A DNA stretch of 9,774 bases, from positions 1 through 9,774 of the forward strand of contig JAIYEC010000071.1 in NCBI GenBank assembly GCA_027487145.1, in the 5' to 3' direction. The DNA comes from a bacterium. GTDB lineage: Bacteria > Patescibacteriota > Minisyncoccia > Phycocordibacterales > UBA918. Positions within the stretch are counted from its first letter, which is position 1; the number at the start of each line of letters is the position of its first letter. The translations under genes and the position numbers were made by a program. This document shows, in pieces, positions 1 through 6,080 of the stretch. Under the pieces are notes generated by a model that was given only the letters and a program-made list of their open reading frames with translations, searched no databases and had not been told where the DNA came from.

Positions 1-189
1 AATGGGGCTGCCGTGGTCATAGAAGAAAAGAATTTAACCACCCACTTGCTTATCGAAGAGATTCACTCTATTCTAAGCGATCAAGCACGATTTACGGCTA
101 TGTGTACGGCTGCCAAAGCAGCAGCCTTGCCTGGAGCGGCCGAAAAAATAGCCACCTTACTTCGTGCGATTGCTAAAGAACATGAATAA
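1..189 (+). CDS. murG: MurG C-terminal end (partial)
   Basis: The open frame enters from the left edge in frame 1 and stops at TAA 187-189, giving 62 residues. The sequence starts NGAAVVIEEKNLTTHLLIEEI, then a helical Ala-rich tail (MCTAAKAAALPGAAEKIATLL). This matches the end of MurG, where a GAA-(I/V)-x-I patch in the UDP-GlcNAc-binding domain is followed by two helices. MurG transfers GlcNAc to lipid I on the inner face of the membrane to make lipid II. The N-terminal domain and the main donor-binding loop lie outside the window, so activity cannot be judged. Its last codons overlap the gltX start, so the two genes are probably co-transcribed. Another GT-B glycosyltransferase is possible but less likely given the GAA motif and the cell-wall genes nearby. 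Confidence 0.8.
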   Translation, partial: NGAAVVIEEKNLTTHLLIEEIHSILSDQARFTAMCTAAKAAALPGAAEKIATLLRAIAKEHE

Positions 190-1654
190 TAACCCTACAG
201 AAACAAATAAAGTCGTTACTCGTTTTGCGCCGTCACCGACGGGCTTTATGCACATTGGCGGGGTACGGACTGCACTCTTCGCGTATCTCCACGCCCGCAA
301 GCACAACGGAACATTTATTCTCCGTATCGAAGATACAGATAAGAGTCGAGAAGTCGAAGGGTCAATCGAGCATATCCAAGAGTCTTTACGGTGGCTTGGT
401 CTTGAGTGGGATTATGGTCCTGACTCAGCCGAAACACCATTTGGTTCTTGTATTCAGTCTAAGCGACTTGATACGTATCTTCACTACGCACACCAATTAA
501 TCGAAAAAGGATTAGCTTATCCAGACCCTTACACTCCAGAGGAAGTTGAAGTCTTTCGAAATCAAGCTGCCGCAGAAAAACGACCATTCCTGTTTAGAGA
601 TCACCGCCCGACTACAACCGAGACCTGGGATGGGACCAAACCGCTTCGCCTCAAAGTTCCAGAGATTAAACGCTACACCTGGAATGATGTCGTGCGTGGA
701 GAGTTGTCTGCCGGAGAAGAAATGCTTGATGACATTATTTTGATTAAATCAGACGGCTACCCAACGTATAACTTTGCTCATATTATTGATGACCACGAGA
801 TGGGTGTCACGCACATCATGCGGGCGGATGAATTTATTGCGAGCACACCAAAATTCTTAAGTATCTACGATGCGCTTGGATTTAAACGCCCGGAGTTTGT
901 GACGCTACCACCAATTCTTCGCGACGATAAAACCAAAAAACTAGGCAAGCGCGATGGAGCTAAAGATATTCTTGAGTACAAAGCTGAGGGATATCTTAGA
1001 GAAGCAATGGTCAACTTTTTGGCATTAACTGGCTGGAATCCTGGTACCGAACAAGAACTCTTCACCAAAGAAGATCTCATTGCCACGTTTGATATTGCAA
1101 AAATCCAACGGGCGGGGGCGCTCTTAAACGAAGACAAGCTTCTGTGGATGAACAAGCAATACCTCAACAATCTCTCTCAAGAGGATAAATTAGTATACGT
1201 GACAAACTTCTTACCTGAAGAGACACGCTCGTTACCACAGTTCTCAACCGACAGGCTCACCCGTAGCATTACAACTATTACCGAAAGAATTAGTACTGGA
1301 AAAGAGATTAGAGACGTAGCAGAAGCGGGGGAATACGATTTCTTATTCAATTCGCCTTCATATGATACCTCAATCCTCAAATGGAAGAATGACGAATCAA
1401 TTCAAGCTGTACTACCACGACTAGCTGAAGCACATAAAATCCTCTTAGAAGCTGATTTTTCGTCTTCTGAGACTATTAAAGAGGCCTTATGGCCACTTGC
1501 TGAGACGCTCGGAAAAGGGGAGTTACTGTGGCCACTACGGGTGGCACTCTCCGGCCAAGAACGATCACCTGACCCATTTACACTAGCGTATATCCTCGGT
1601 CCTGATGAAACTCTGGCGCGGATTAAGACCGCTTGTGATAAAATAAAGGGGTAA
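182..1654 (+). CDS. gltX: Glutamate--tRNA ligase
   Basis: Class I aminoacyl-tRNA synthetase that charges tRNA-Glu (and possibly tRNA-Gln, if the organism uses the amidotransferase route) in the cytoplasm. Counted from ATG 182 it has 490 residues, usual for bacterial GluRS. The Rossmann-fold signature RFAPSPTGFMHIGG is at residues 14-27 (HIGH motif as HIGG). LRIEDTDKSR follows at 48-56, YPTYNFAHIIDDHEMGVTHIMR at 193-214, and the KMSKS-type loop KLGKR at 253-257. The C-terminal anticodon-binding part ends with RVALSG near 453-458. A GTG at 164 in the same frame would add six residues; ATG 182 is preferred because the protein then starts just before the conserved core and overlaps murG by only 8 nt. 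The stop overlaps the next start by one base (TAATG), so the downstream gene is translationally coupled. The Shine-Dalgarno is weak (AAAGAA). Confidence 0.96.
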   Translation: MNNNPTETNKVVTRFAPSPTGFMHIGGVRTALFAYLHARKHNGTFILRIEDTDKSREVEGSIEHIQESLRWLGLEWDYGPDSAETPFGSCIQSKRLDTYLHYAHQLIEKGLAYPDPYTPEEVEVFRNQAAAEKRPFLFRDHRPTTTETWDGTKPLRLKVPEIKRYTWNDVVRGELSAGEEMLDDIILIKSDGYPTYNFAHIIDDHEMGVTHIMRADEFIASTPKFLSIYDALGFKRPEFVTLPPILRDDKTKKLGKRDGAKDILEYKAEGYLREAMVNFLALTGWNPGTEQELFTKEDLIATFDIAKIQRAGALLNEDKLLWMNKQYLNNLSQEDKLVYVTNFLPEETRSLPQFSTDRLTRSITTITERISTGKEIRDVAEAGEYDFLFNSPSYDTSILKWKNDESIQAVLPRLAEAHKILLEADFSSSETIKEALWPLAETLGKGELLWPLRVALSGQERSPDPFTLAYILGPDETLARIKTACDKIKG

Positions 1655-2952
1655 TGCAGAAGAGACTGTTCGTAGCCTTTGTATGTGGACTCTTACTTCC
1701 ACCGCTTTTGGTGGGAAACTTTGTGATGGCACAAAGTTCAGAAATTGATCGTCTTCAAAATGAGATTGATAATCGTAGTAATCGTGTAGCTGAAATTGAT
1801 GCTGAAATCGCCCGATATGAAGCAGAACTGGCACAAGTTGGAGGGGAGAAACGTACCCTTCAATCAGCTATTTCAAAGCTCGAACTAGAACGCAAGAAGG
1901 TAAACTCTGAAATCTCAAAAACAGAAAATCTCATCTCTTCGACCGACCTTGAAATCAGCAAGTTAGCGCTAGAAATTTCACGTACCGAAAGCGATATCGC
2001 AAAGACCAAAGAAGCTGTCTCAGCTATTATTCGACAAGAACATCAGTCAGCTCATAGTAGTCTTATTGAACTTCTTCTCGGACAAGAGCATTTATCGCAG
2101 TTTTGGTCCAGGCTCGATGCCCACCAAAACATCCGAGAAATGTTAACGAGCAAAGTTGAAGAATTGAGCGTCTATCAAGAGATCGTGACTGGTAAACAGC
2201 GCTCTAGTGAAGACAAGCGAAACGATCTCTCGTCACTTAAAAGTCAGTACGCTGGCCAGAACGAAGTCCTTGCTAACAATCGCGAAGAGCAAGCAAAATT
2301 ACTTGAAGTTACAAGAAACGAAGAGAAAAACTACCAGCAATTGCTTGCTTCAAAACAAGAAACTCGTGAACAGATTATAAAAGAAATGCGAGACTTCGAA
2401 TCAAAACTACAGTTTATTCTTGACCCAGCCACTGTGCCATCTGCTGGTACCGCAGTCTTTGCGTGGCCAGTTGATAACGTCATCATTACCCAGTACTTTG
2501 GCGGGACCGAATTTGCGGCTCGTAATGCAGCTGCCTACGGTGGCCGGGCCTACCACCCAGGAGTCGACTTTGGAGCACCAGTTGGAACCCCAATCAAGGC
2601 ACCGTTATCTGGTACTGTCCGCGCCACCGGAAACACTGACCTTGTACCAGGTTGTTACTCATGGGGTAAGTGGACACTACTTGACCACGCCAACGGTCTC
2701 TCTACGTTATACGCTCACCAAAGTGCTATTAATGTATCTCCAGGCCAGAGTGTTACAACCGGCGAAGTAATTGGCTTTGTTGGAAACACTGGCTTTTCTA
2801 CCGGACCGCACCTTCACTTTACGGTATACGCCAAAGACGGTGTAAACGTCCGTAAGTTTAATGAGATCAAGACTTCTACGAGTTGCGGACCGGCTTCGTC
2901 TCCGTTTGCGGCTATTGATGCATACATCGACCCAATGCTCTACCTCCCATAA
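1654..2952 (+). CDS. Secreted coiled-coil M23 peptidoglycan endopeptidase
   Basis: 432 residues. Residues 1-26 form a signal peptide: basic MQKR, a hydrophobic core, and cleavage likely after VMA. Residues 28-255 are a long heptad-like coiled coil rich in Glu, Lys, Leu and Ser, as in EnvC/CwlO-type proteins. A LytM/M23 zinc metallopeptidase domain covers about 268-395: WPV, then HPGVDFG (zinc ligands H301, D305), YAH (H355) and GPHLHF (H386, H388). All expected metal and catalytic residues are present, so it should be active rather than a degenerate activator. It likely cleaves peptide cross-links outside the membrane, with the coiled coil controlling access. C334 and C411 lie in the exported part and could form a disulfide. 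The start has a good Shine-Dalgarno (AAAGGGG, 1645-1651) and overlaps the gltX stop by one base. Family and fold are clear; the exact substrate bond is inferred. Confidence 0.93.
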   Translation: MQKRLFVAFVCGLLLPPLLVGNFVMAQSSEIDRLQNEIDNRSNRVAEIDAEIARYEAELAQVGGEKRTLQSAISKLELERKKVNSEISKTENLISSTDLEISKLALEISRTESDIAKTKEAVSAIIRQEHQSAHSSLIELLLGQEHLSQFWSRLDAHQNIREMLTSKVEELSVYQEIVTGKQRSSEDKRNDLSSLKSQYAGQNEVLANNREEQAKLLEVTRNEEKNYQQLLASKQETREQIIKEMRDFESKLQFILDPATVPSAGTAVFAWPVDNVIITQYFGGTEFAARNAAAYGGRAYHPGVDFGAPVGTPIKAPLSGTVRATGNTDLVPGCYSWGKWTLLDHANGLSTLYAHQSAINVSPGQSVTTGEVIGFVGNTGFSTGPHLHFTVYAKDGVNVRKFNEIKTSTSCGPASSPFAAIDAYIDPMLYLP

Positions 2953-2989
2953 AAACTTCTTACATTGCCCAGCTTCTTTGTTGCTTTCA

Positions 2990-3037
2990 GGAAAATTTCA
3001 CTCACCGTACAATAAAGTACGACTCATAAAATTTTCC
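2990..3037. repeat. Imperfect inverted repeat after the M23 gene
   Basis: GGAAAATTT (2990-2998) is complementary to AAATTTTCC (3029-3037). An inner pair CGTAC (3006-3010) / GTACG (3017-3021) closes a 6-nt AATAAA loop, with 7-nt unpaired stretches on both sides. ACTCA occurs in direct orientation in both stretches (3000-3004, 3022-3026). There is no U-tract after it, so it is not a standard intrinsic terminator. It could be a 3' stabilising hairpin of the murG-gltX-M23 transcript or a protein site. Confidence 0.5.
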
Positions 3038-3063
3038 TTCAGCGCCTCGAATCTGAACAATCT

Positions 3064-3090
3064 AAAAAGCTTTTTTACGTAAAAATTTTT
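3064..3090. repeat. Overlapping AT-rich palindromes
   Basis: Three perfect palindromes overlap: AAAAAGCTTTTT (3064-3075), TTTTTACGTAAAAA (3072-3085) and AAAAATTTTT (3081-3090). They lie directly upstream of the two DnaA-box-like sites. As DNA this is an easily melted, bendable A/T tract; as RNA it might also act as a weak terminator for the upstream operon. The role is not decidable from sequence. Confidence 0.5.
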
Positions 3091-3098
3091 TGAATATC

Positions 3099-3128
3099 TG
3101 TGGATAACTCGGTAATTTCTGTGGAAAA
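3099..3128 (-). promoter_or_regulatory. Two DnaA-box-like 9-mers, 21 bp apart
   Basis: The 9-mer 3099-3107 (TGTGGATAA) is the exact reverse complement of the consensus DnaA box TTATCCACA. A second, one mismatch away, is at 3120-3128 (TGTGGAAAA). Their starts are 21 bp apart, about two helical turns, so both face the same side of the DNA. A weaker third copy may overlap 3130-3138. They precede the HD-nucleotidase promoter and follow an AT-rich tract. They could be DnaA-dependent control of the nucleotidase gene or a minor DnaA-binding locus. No dnaA, dnaN or rpmH is visible here, so an origin is not claimed. Confidence 0.4.
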
Positions 3129-3142
3129 AAGTGGGGAAATGG

Positions 3143-3151
3143 TGTTACTAT
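3143..3151 (+). promoter_or_regulatory. Extended -10 promoter for the HD gene leader
   Basis: TG-T-TACTAT is an extended -10 (TGn plus a hexamer with the key -12T, -11A and -7T). No good -35 is seen 16-18 bp upstream. Transcription would begin near 3158, which is exactly where the first leader hairpin begins. That coincidence is the main support. Confidence 0.4.
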
Positions 3152-3156
3152 AAATA

Positions 3157-3230
3157 TGCGATGTAAAGCATCGTAGGAACTTACCCTCACAGAAGCCCGC
3201 TTAAGTGCGGGCTTCCAGGGTAAAGCCTAC
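3157..3230 (+). ncRNA. Strongly folded 5' leader (or small RNA) upstream of the HD gene
   Basis: A small hairpin CGATG-TAAAG-CATCG (3159-3173) is followed by a long rod. GTAGG (3173-3177) pairs with CCTAC (3226-3230), TTACCCT (3181-3187) with AGGGTAA (3217-3223), and GAAGCCCGC (3192-3200) with GCGGGCTTC (3207-3215) around a TTAAGT loop. That is 21 canonical pairs with internal loops of 3/2 and 4/1 nt (the first pairing shares G3173 with the small hairpin and A3223 with the loop). There is no U-tract, so it is not an intrinsic terminator. About 25 nt separate the rod from the ATG, and no Shine-Dalgarno is seen there. It could be a regulatory leader, a protein-binding RNA or a processed small RNA. 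No known riboswitch class is recognised. Confidence 0.5.
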
Positions 3231-3255
3231 AACGCAAACTCTTAACGTATTACAT

Positions 3256-3828
3256 ATGTCACTCCGATATGAAGAATCAGCCTCTCATATTTACAAAAAA
3301 TTAAAAAGCCTACCTCGTACAGGCTGGGTAATGCATGAGGTCCCTGATCCTGAGACAGTCTATGACCACACGGTCTCACTAGTCACCCTCGTCGATGAGT
3401 TAAGTGAGGAGTTGGGACTTTCTGAACCTGAAAAAGATGATTTAAAACATATACTTGAAATTCACGACTGGGCTGAAGCTCTTGTAGGAGATGAGTTTAT
3501 TCCAAATGAAGATAAACTGTCTTACGAAGAACGAAAGTTAGAAAAAGCTAAACGTGAAAGAGAAGGACTCGCACAGCTACTAGAAAATTACCCGTACAAG
3601 GATGTGGTAATGAAGCTTTTTGATCGATACGAGGAAGGAAGTGATGCTGTAGCCATCTTGGCAAAAGAGTTAGATAAATTTCAGGCACTCAGTCTAGCAG
3701 GGGAATACGAGTTGAAATACAACATTCCGCTTTTTGATGAATTTTATCAATACTACGTGCGTGATAACTCATTCCGTAATCCTGTACTACTACAGAAAAT
3801 CACCGAGTTACAAAAACAATTTCAATAA
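3256..3828 (+). CDS. HD-domain nucleotidase (YfbR/HDDC2-like)
   Basis: 190 residues from ATG 3256, about the length of the YfbR/HDDC2 family (5'-deoxynucleotidases, divalent metal, cytoplasmic). Family landmarks appear in order: PRTGW at 20-24, substrate-side H38 (YDH), the HD pair H70-D71 in EIHDWAEALVGD, E74, D79, and D140 in LAKELDKFQAL. The spacing closely follows the metal and catalytic residues of E. coli YfbR, so an intact active site is likely. The family removes phosphate from deoxynucleoside monophosphates and helps balance dNTP pools; the exact substrate here is inferred. A GTG at 3205 in the same frame is rejected because it sits inside the stable leader hairpin and the extra residues do not fit the family. 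The gene is monocistronic, with a structured leader, no visible Shine-Dalgarno, and a 724-bp gap after it. Confidence 0.87.
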   Translation: MSLRYEESASHIYKKLKSLPRTGWVMHEVPDPETVYDHTVSLVTLVDELSEELGLSEPEKDDLKHILEIHDWAEALVGDEFIPNEDKLSYEERKLEKAKREREGLAQLLENYPYKDVVMKLFDRYEEGSDAVAILAKELDKFQALSLAGEYELKYNIPLFDEFYQYYVRDNSFRNPVLLQKITELQKQFQ

Positions 3829-3925
3829 ACTACCTGATGTATAGAGTGTTATAAACAGAAATGAAATTTTTCGAATGTCGCACAATATTTAGATTTTGGA
3901 GAGAGGTAGGGGAGAGGCGAGGGAA

Positions 3926-4459
3926 AGTAGTATCTGCCCATAATGTAGACATTCCTACAACTCAGTCAGATTTGGCGCCCTTTGGTTGAAATGTATTTGA
4001 AAAATCTAGCACATATATTTTAAATTAATTTAAATATTTCTAACAAAAATAATTTTAGTGCTTTTATTTATTTTTATAATTTACAAAATAAATTTTGGAA
4101 AAGTTTTTACACTGCTAAGAATGTAAAAAACTAATAAGTTAATCGAACTAAAAATTCGTTGACCTCGACAAGCAAAGTGAGACGTAGGTTAGATCATCTT
4201 AAAAATCTACAGAGGCCTTAGAATCGATTCTAGAGCCTCTCAGTGAGTCGAACTAACACAATATATATGGCTCAGATGGCTTTGTAAGGCGTAAGTAGAG
4301 TCAACTTAAGGAAATCTCGGCCGTATACACAAATCAGCAAAAATCTCGGCAAAAACTAAAATTAGAAAATAATGGAAAAATGAATGACCGGTGACTCATC
4401 TGCATAATATTCATCGAAATGACTTTGTAAGAGATAGTAAACACCTACAGTAGTATCTG
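3926..4459 (+). repeat. Short dispersed direct repeats in the gap
   Basis: AGTAGTATCTG occurs at 3926-3936 and 4449-4459, near the two ends of the gap. TCGAACTAA occurs at 4143-4151 and 4248-4256, CTTTGTAAG at 4280-4288 and 4423-4431, and AAATCTCGGC at 4312-4321 and 4341-4350. Each is short, and A/T-rich DNA yields chance matches, but the 11-mer and the GC-containing 10-mer are less expected. They could be remnants of a duplication or protein-binding iterons. Confidence 0.35.
4211..4240. repeat. 30-bp imperfect palindrome
   Basis: A perfect 14-bp core TAGAATCGATTCTA (4219-4232) is flanked by AGAGGC (4211-4216) and GCCTCT (4235-4240), with only the CT/GA pairs (4217-4218 and 4233-4234) unmatched. 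The two-fold symmetry with no loop suggests a dimeric protein site in DNA. As RNA it would fold as a hairpin, and a second weak hairpin (GTAGGTT 4184-4190 / AATCTAC 4204-4210) lies directly before it. The role is unknown. Confidence 0.6.
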
Positions 4460-4516
4460 TACTAGATGCTGATTTAATACCCAATCTTTATTGATTATTT
4501 ATACCCACAACTTCGT

Positions 4517-4544
4517 TTTACATATATTGTGCGAATGATAGTAT
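4517..4544 (+). promoter_or_regulatory. Likely promoter of the recombinase gene
   Basis: TTTACA (4517-4522, one mismatch to the -35 consensus) lies 16 bp from TAGTAT (4539-4544, four of six bases of the -10). Transcription would start about at the ATG at 4553, implying a leaderless or nearly leaderless mRNA. This fits the absence of a Shine-Dalgarno. Confidence 0.4.
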
Positions 4545-4552
4545 ATACGTAT

Positions 4553-5524
4553 ATGAAATTAAGAAAAAGCTCAGATTCACTTCGAGATCACGTACTCCCT
4601 TTCTTAGATTATTGCGAAATCGAAAAAGGTCTCTCAAATAATACTCAACGTAACTACCAGCAGTACCTCTCCCTCTTCACAAAATGGCTAGAACTTGAGG
4701 GAGAGAAAGAATTGCTACCACATGAGTTAACCGCAGACCACATCTGGAATTACCGTCTCTACATTGCGCGTAAGTATAAAACTAACCGAGGTGAATATTT
4801 ATCAAAGAAGTCACAAAACTATTATTTGATAGCTCTCCGTTCCCTACTCTCCTACCTAGCCGAACGTGACATTGAAACTCTCCCTTCTTCAAAAATTAAA
4901 CTTGCAAAACAGAAATCAGAAGAAACAATTTCTTTCCTAACGGTGCGAGATATTGAAGCTATGATTCAGATACCCAAAATAGACACACCAAGTGGACTAC
5001 GAGATCGAACAATCATGGAGCTATTCTTCTCTTCTGGTATGCGTATCTCTGAACTCACAGCCCTTAATGCTGACCAATTCACCATGCTTAAAGATAATGA
5101 TCTTACTCGTACATATGAACTCTCCATCGTAGGTAAAGGAAAACATATTCGTACTATTTTTATTTCTCCAAGGTCAGCTCTATGGCTCCGACAGTATCTA
5201 AAGACTCGTACTGACGATGCTAAGCCTCTTTTTGTAAACTATCGCTCAAAAGATATTACTAACAAGAGACTTACTCCCCGTTCTATCCAGATGATGATTG
5301 CCCGAGCCGCACGCTTTGCCGGACTCTCAAAAAAAGTTACGCCTCATACCCTGCGACACACATATGCGACCGATCTCCTTGATCATGGTGCTGATCTTCG
5401 TAGCGTACAAGAACTACTCGGTCACAAAAATGTAGCGACGACTCAAATATACACACACGTTACCAATAAACGTCTCCGCGATATTCACGAGAAATTTCAT
5501 GGGGGTAATGATATGAAAAAATAA
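4553..5524 (+). CDS. Xer-type tyrosine recombinase
   Basis: 323 residues from ATG 4553; GTG 4529 or ATG 4535 would add six to eight residues. Residues about 10-110 are a SAM-like core-binding domain (LSNNTQRNYQQYL, then a four-helix DNA clamp). Residues about 125-315 are the catalytic domain with the complete set: R164 (SGMRISELTAL), K195 (VGKGKHIR), H265 and R268 (TPHTLRHTYATDLL), H291 (LLGHKNVATTQIYTHV) and nucleophile Y300. Length and motifs match XerC/XerD/XerA enzymes, which resolve chromosome dimers at dif, more than phage integrases, but the sequence alone does not separate C from D. No integrase-specific extra domain or neighbouring tRNA suggests a mobile element. The gene follows a long non-coding gap that might carry its target, and is followed 2 nt later by an unknown gene, implying co-expression. 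Confidence 0.93.
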   Translation: MKLRKSSDSLRDHVLPFLDYCEIEKGLSNNTQRNYQQYLSLFTKWLELEGEKELLPHELTADHIWNYRLYIARKYKTNRGEYLSKKSQNYYLIALRSLLSYLAERDIETLPSSKIKLAKQKSEETISFLTVRDIEAMIQIPKIDTPSGLRDRTIMELFFSSGMRISELTALNADQFTMLKDNDLTRTYELSIVGKGKHIRTIFISPRSALWLRQYLKTRTDDAKPLFVNYRSKDITNKRLTPRSIQMMIARAARFAGLSKKVTPHTLRHTYATDLLDHGADLRSVQELLGHKNVATTQIYTHVTNKRLRDIHEKFHGGNDMKK

Positions 5525-5526
5525 AT

Positions 5527-6078
5527 ATGGTATCCCAAGAATTTATTAGAGACATTTTCTATTCAGGGCAATTTGGATTTTCAAGTGATGTCGAGATTAC
5601 AAACAAAATTGTCTTTTTGATAAATCAGAACTATCTCATACTCAGACAAGTGTTCATTGCAAGCAAGTCTGAGTACTTAGAAATAAGTTCAAATCAGACA
5701 CTCCTTGAATCAAGAAGCGAAGCGTCCGGTGGAGGAAATACTCATGTTGCATTAAAACTTCTAGCAGAAAAATATCTTCAAAATGAGTACGGCACCCATT
5801 CACTGTTTGAACAACCATTTTTAGGATTCATACCTGACGTAAGGAGTACCGATAGTCATATTATCTGTGAATGTGGACATACTGATAATGCTGAGAAGAT
5901 ATTTACATACCTGCGACACCCTGACATTAGATACGTTATCCAAATACCCTATCCGAATGATGAAGATGCTAAAATTTTTGGCTATGAGTTTCAAGCTCAA
6001 TCAAGTCTATTTGGTTTTTTAGACATGGAATCTACCGAAAAGAATCAACAAATCAAAGATATCTTGAATCGTCGTTAG
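5527..6078 (+). CDS. Unrecognised protein, possible PD-(D/E)XK nuclease fold
   Basis: 183 residues; I do not recognise a named family. The start codon is 2 nt after the recombinase stop with no Shine-Dalgarno, so translation probably depends on the upstream gene. No signal peptide or membrane segment is visible. The central part (72-141) runs helix (THVALKLLAEKYL), strand with IPDV (P103-D104), strand ending in IICECG (E115), helix, then a hydrophobic strand (IRYVIQIPY). This order resembles the core of PD-(D/E)XK nucleases, including the competence-associated CoiA type, where D104 and E115 would bind metal. The usual Lys after the second acid is missing (E-C-G-H), so activity may be altered, rely on H118 or another residue, or be lost. 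A role with the recombinase is inferred from gene order only. It converges on murI with a 2-nt gap. Confidence 0.7.
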   Translation: MVSQEFIRDIFYSGQFGFSSDVEITNKIVFLINQNYLILRQVFIASKSEYLEISSNQTLLESRSEASGGGNTHVALKLLAEKYLQNEYGTHSLFEQPFLGFIPDVRSTDSHIICECGHTDNAEKIFTYLRHPDIRYVIQIPYPNDEDAKIFGYEFQAQSSLFGFLDMESTEKNQQIKDILNRR

Positions 6079-6080
6079 AA

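Larger units (their letters stand above)
3829..4552. other. 724-bp AT-rich non-coding gap before the recombinase
   Basis: I find no convincing gene, tRNA, tmRNA, RNase P or SRP RNA here. The longest ATG frame I found on the + strand is 42 codons (3861-3989) and resembles nothing. The gap contains a purine-rich stretch (3898-3927, only two pyrimidines), an almost pure A/T island (about 4009-4135) with a 16-bp palindrome (4019-4034), an imperfect 30-bp palindrome (4211-4240) and several short direct repeats. Such a long gap stands out where most genes overlap or abut. It may hold an undescribed RNA, a recombination or partition site linked to the adjacent recombinase, or decayed sequence. Confidence 0.6.

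Noticed and set aside
164..181. GTG at 164 as start of gltX
   Set aside because: It adds six residues with no ribosome site; ATG 182 begins the protein just before the conserved core and reduces overlap with murG.
3092..3138. Chromosomal replication origin
   Set aside because: Only two or three DnaA-like boxes are present and dnaA, dnaN, gidA or rpmH are not nearby; the evidence supports DnaA-type sites at most.
3192..3215. GC-rich hairpin as a rho-independent terminator
   Set aside because: It is not followed by a T-run and is embedded in longer outer stems; it fits a leader structure better.
3205..3255. GTG at 3205 as start of the HD gene
   Set aside because: It lies inside the stable leader hairpin, has no Shine-Dalgarno, and adds residues not expected in the family; ATG 3256 fits better.
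3861..3989. 42-codon ORF in the gap
   Set aside because: No Shine-Dalgarno, no recognisable family features, and it runs across the purine-rich tract, giving a biased Arg/Glu/Gly composition typical of chance frames.
4515..4537. dif-like arms (GTTTTACATAT and TTGTGCGAATG) just upstream of the recombinase gene
   Set aside because: The arms resemble XerD- and XerC-type half-sites, but only 1 bp separates them where functional dif sites have about 6. The stretch also overlaps the likely promoter, so the match is probably chance.
4553..5524. Recombinase as a phage or integrative-element integrase
   Set aside because: Length and motifs are those of Xer proteins, and no phage genes, tRNA att site or cargo are seen around it.
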